NCBI RefSeq assembly: GCF_011927955.1
Contig: NZ_JAATJN010000001.1
Location: 3,224,001 to 3,288,000 of the forward strand
Reading direction: 5' to 3'
DNA: 64,000 bases
Origin: Brevibacterium marinum
GTDB taxonomy: Bacteria; Actinomycetota; Actinomycetes; Actinomycetales; Brevibacteriaceae
The notes beneath the pieces were generated by a model. That model was not told where the DNA came from. It saw only the letters and a list, made by a program, of their open reading frames with translations, and ran no database searches. The position numbers and the translations under genes are program-made. Below, piece after piece: positions 63,099 to 64,000 of the stretch (positions are counted from its first letter, which is position 1; every line of letters starts with the position of its first letter).

Positions 63099-63745
63099 GA
63101 CTGTTCGCTCTCGGCTTCGACCTGGGCGGGGGCACCGACGACGGAGAGCACGCTGCTGCCGTCGAGGGCGCCGAGGACGTCGGAGAGTTCAGAACTTGCG
63201 ACGAAGACCTCGATTCGGGCGCCATCGCCGACGCCGAAGCTGCCCACCTCGCGGGAGATGTTCGAGACCGGGGCAGACGCCACGATCTGCTTCGGATCGA
63301 TGCCTTCGTCGTCGAGCCCCTGCGACTCCGGCTGCGCCCAGACGTCGACCAGGCTGCCGGTGTCGACGACGGAGGGAACGGAACCGGCGACGTCGATGGC
63401 GACGATCCTTCCCTCGAGGTCTGCGACCGGTGCCAGCGCGGAGGCGGGAAGCAGTTCTCCCGCTGCGATGACGGCCCGCACGCTCGTCCCTTCGGGCACC
63501 CCGGAACCGGCCGCCAGGTACTTCTCGCCGATGTCGGCGAGATTGACCTCGGCCACCGTGAGGTCCTCAGCGGTGAGCACCTGCCCGGGGACCAGCGGCG
63601 TCGCGGTCGCCCACACCCGTGTGGTGGCGTTCGCCGCATTGATGAGCAGATAGGTCGCGACCATCGCCGCGACGACCAGGACCGCTCCGACGAGCAGCCG
63701 GGCATCGGTCCACTTCGGTCGGCGTATTCGTTTCGAGAGCTCCAT
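63095..63745 (-). CDS. SAF-domain protein (CpaB/RcpC-like)
   Basis: Protein of 216 residues with an N-terminal membrane helix (LLVGAVLVVAAMVATYLLI, about 17-35) and a periplasmic/outside SAF domain (about 42-105, ATPLVPGQVLTAEDLTVAEV). VDLEGRIVAIDVAGSVPSVV is the second half. ATG 63745 has a GGAG site and begins the basic N-terminus; the upstream open frame is not used. CpaB and CpaE-like genes are next to each other in pilus loci; the rest may lie beyond the right edge or be absent. Confidence 0.82.
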   Translation of the reverse strand: MELSKRIRRPKWTDARLLVGAVLVVAAMVATYLLINAANATTRVWATATPLVPGQVLTAEDLTVAEVNLADIGEKYLAAGSGVPEGTSVRAVIAAGELLPASALAPVADLEGRIVAIDVAGSVPSVVDTGSLVDVWAQPESQGLDDEGIDPKQIVASAPVSNISREVGSFGVGDGARIEVFVASSELSDVLGALDGSSVLSVVGAPAQVEAESEQS

Positions 63746-63885
63746 TGCATCTCCAGCGTCGGAAAATTTCCCATGACAAGAACTGTTTCTGAGTGATAGT
63801 ATTGAACACCAAACGAGGTCAAAGCAATGGTTTTGGCAAAAATAGTCAACAAGCAATCAGTCACCTGGAATGAGAAAGGGCCCTC

Positions 63886-64000
63886 ATGGTCGTCGAAAAT
63901 CGCTTCCTGCCGCTCACCGACGTGGCCGATCTGCTCAATGTCTCGATCGCCCAGGCGCGCGCTCTGGTCCGCACCGGAGACCTGCGTGCCATCAAGGTCG
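63886..64000 (+). CDS. Small helix-turn-helix (excisionase/MerR-like) DNA-binding protein, 3' end missing
   Basis: Thirty-eight codons are visible to the edge. RFLPLTDVADLLNVSIAQARALVRTGDLRAIKV matches the start of actinobacterial excisionase-type helix-turn-helix proteins, with the recognition helix at SIAQARALV and the wing beginning at LRAIKV. GAAAGGG precedes the ATG by about eight bases. Divergent from the SAF gene across an AT-rich 140-base promoter region. Confidence 0.8.
   Translation, partial: MVVENRFLPLTDVADLLNVSIAQARALVRTGDLRAIKV

Overview
The window is about 64 kb of high-GC DNA from an actinobacterium. It carries mycothiol chemistry (mca), a WhiB1-like regulator, DUF4245/DUF4307/DUF2505/DUF6912 proteins found mainly in actinobacteria, an actinobacterial MoeZ-type ThiF, and the NAD-specific 180-kDa-type glutamate dehydrogenase. 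Codon use and gene mix suggest Micrococcales, possibly a Brevibacterium-like genus; the genus is inference. No rRNA, tRNA or CRISPR array was seen.

Left part (1-18.4 kb): a thiamine operon thiO(partial)-thiS-thiG-thiF; mug; thymidine kinase; small enzymes including a VOC protein cut short by an in-frame TGA and an ArdC-like protein without its zinc motif; a five-gene minus-strand operon (DUF2695, nucleoside hydrolase, ECF S component, EcfT, fused EcfA1A2) that looks like nucleoside import and salvage; a PfkB kinase; an HxlR regulator divergent from a dihydrofolate reductase-like gene and followed by decayed gene fragments; then a run of plus-strand genes (M23 peptidase, acyltransferase, PH-domain protein, ArfB, DinB).

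Middle accessory part (18.4-31.3 kb): three alpha/beta-hydrolase genes, one lacking catalytic Ser and His; a 0.5-kb stretch without a gene; a family-43-like propeller protein; and two modules stacked downstream of ychF. One module is higB-higA-GNAT and the other is AraC/DinB plus a dihydrofolate reductase-like protein. Their boundaries are short copies of the ychF 3' end, each ending in the peptide VEFxFNV and a stop codon. This looks like repeated site-specific insertion at the end of ychF and is the most interesting observation in the window. Two insertion sequences follow: an IS110-type element between ychF and rmuC, and an IS5-type element placed exactly in a CTAG that supplied the stop codons of both convergent neighbours rmuC and ispH.

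Conserved core (31.3-47.4 kb): ispH, xseA-xseB, DUF4245, glpX, beta-carbonic anhydrase, fumC, PIN-PhoH, a Z-prenyltransferase, hemolysin III, a small membrane protein, mca, DUF4307, greA and an AI-2E family protein. The order is close to the greA-mca-...-phoH2-fum-glpX-...-xseBA-ispH-ychF stretch of Mycobacterium tuberculosis. An SGNH hydrolase overlaps maf, upstream of a biotin carboxylase/BCCP gene.

Right part (49.3-64 kb): an ECF42-type sigma factor with its YCII partner and a matching promoter, an LpdA-like flavoprotein, gamma-carbonic anhydrase, whiB1 with a cAMP-receptor-like site, a PdtaS-like histidine kinase (the whiB1/pdtaS pairing of other actinobacteria), the 1,629-residue glutamate dehydrogenase, DUF2505 and DUF6912 proteins, a CpaE-like/SAF-domain pair, and the start of a small helix-turn-helix protein at the right edge.
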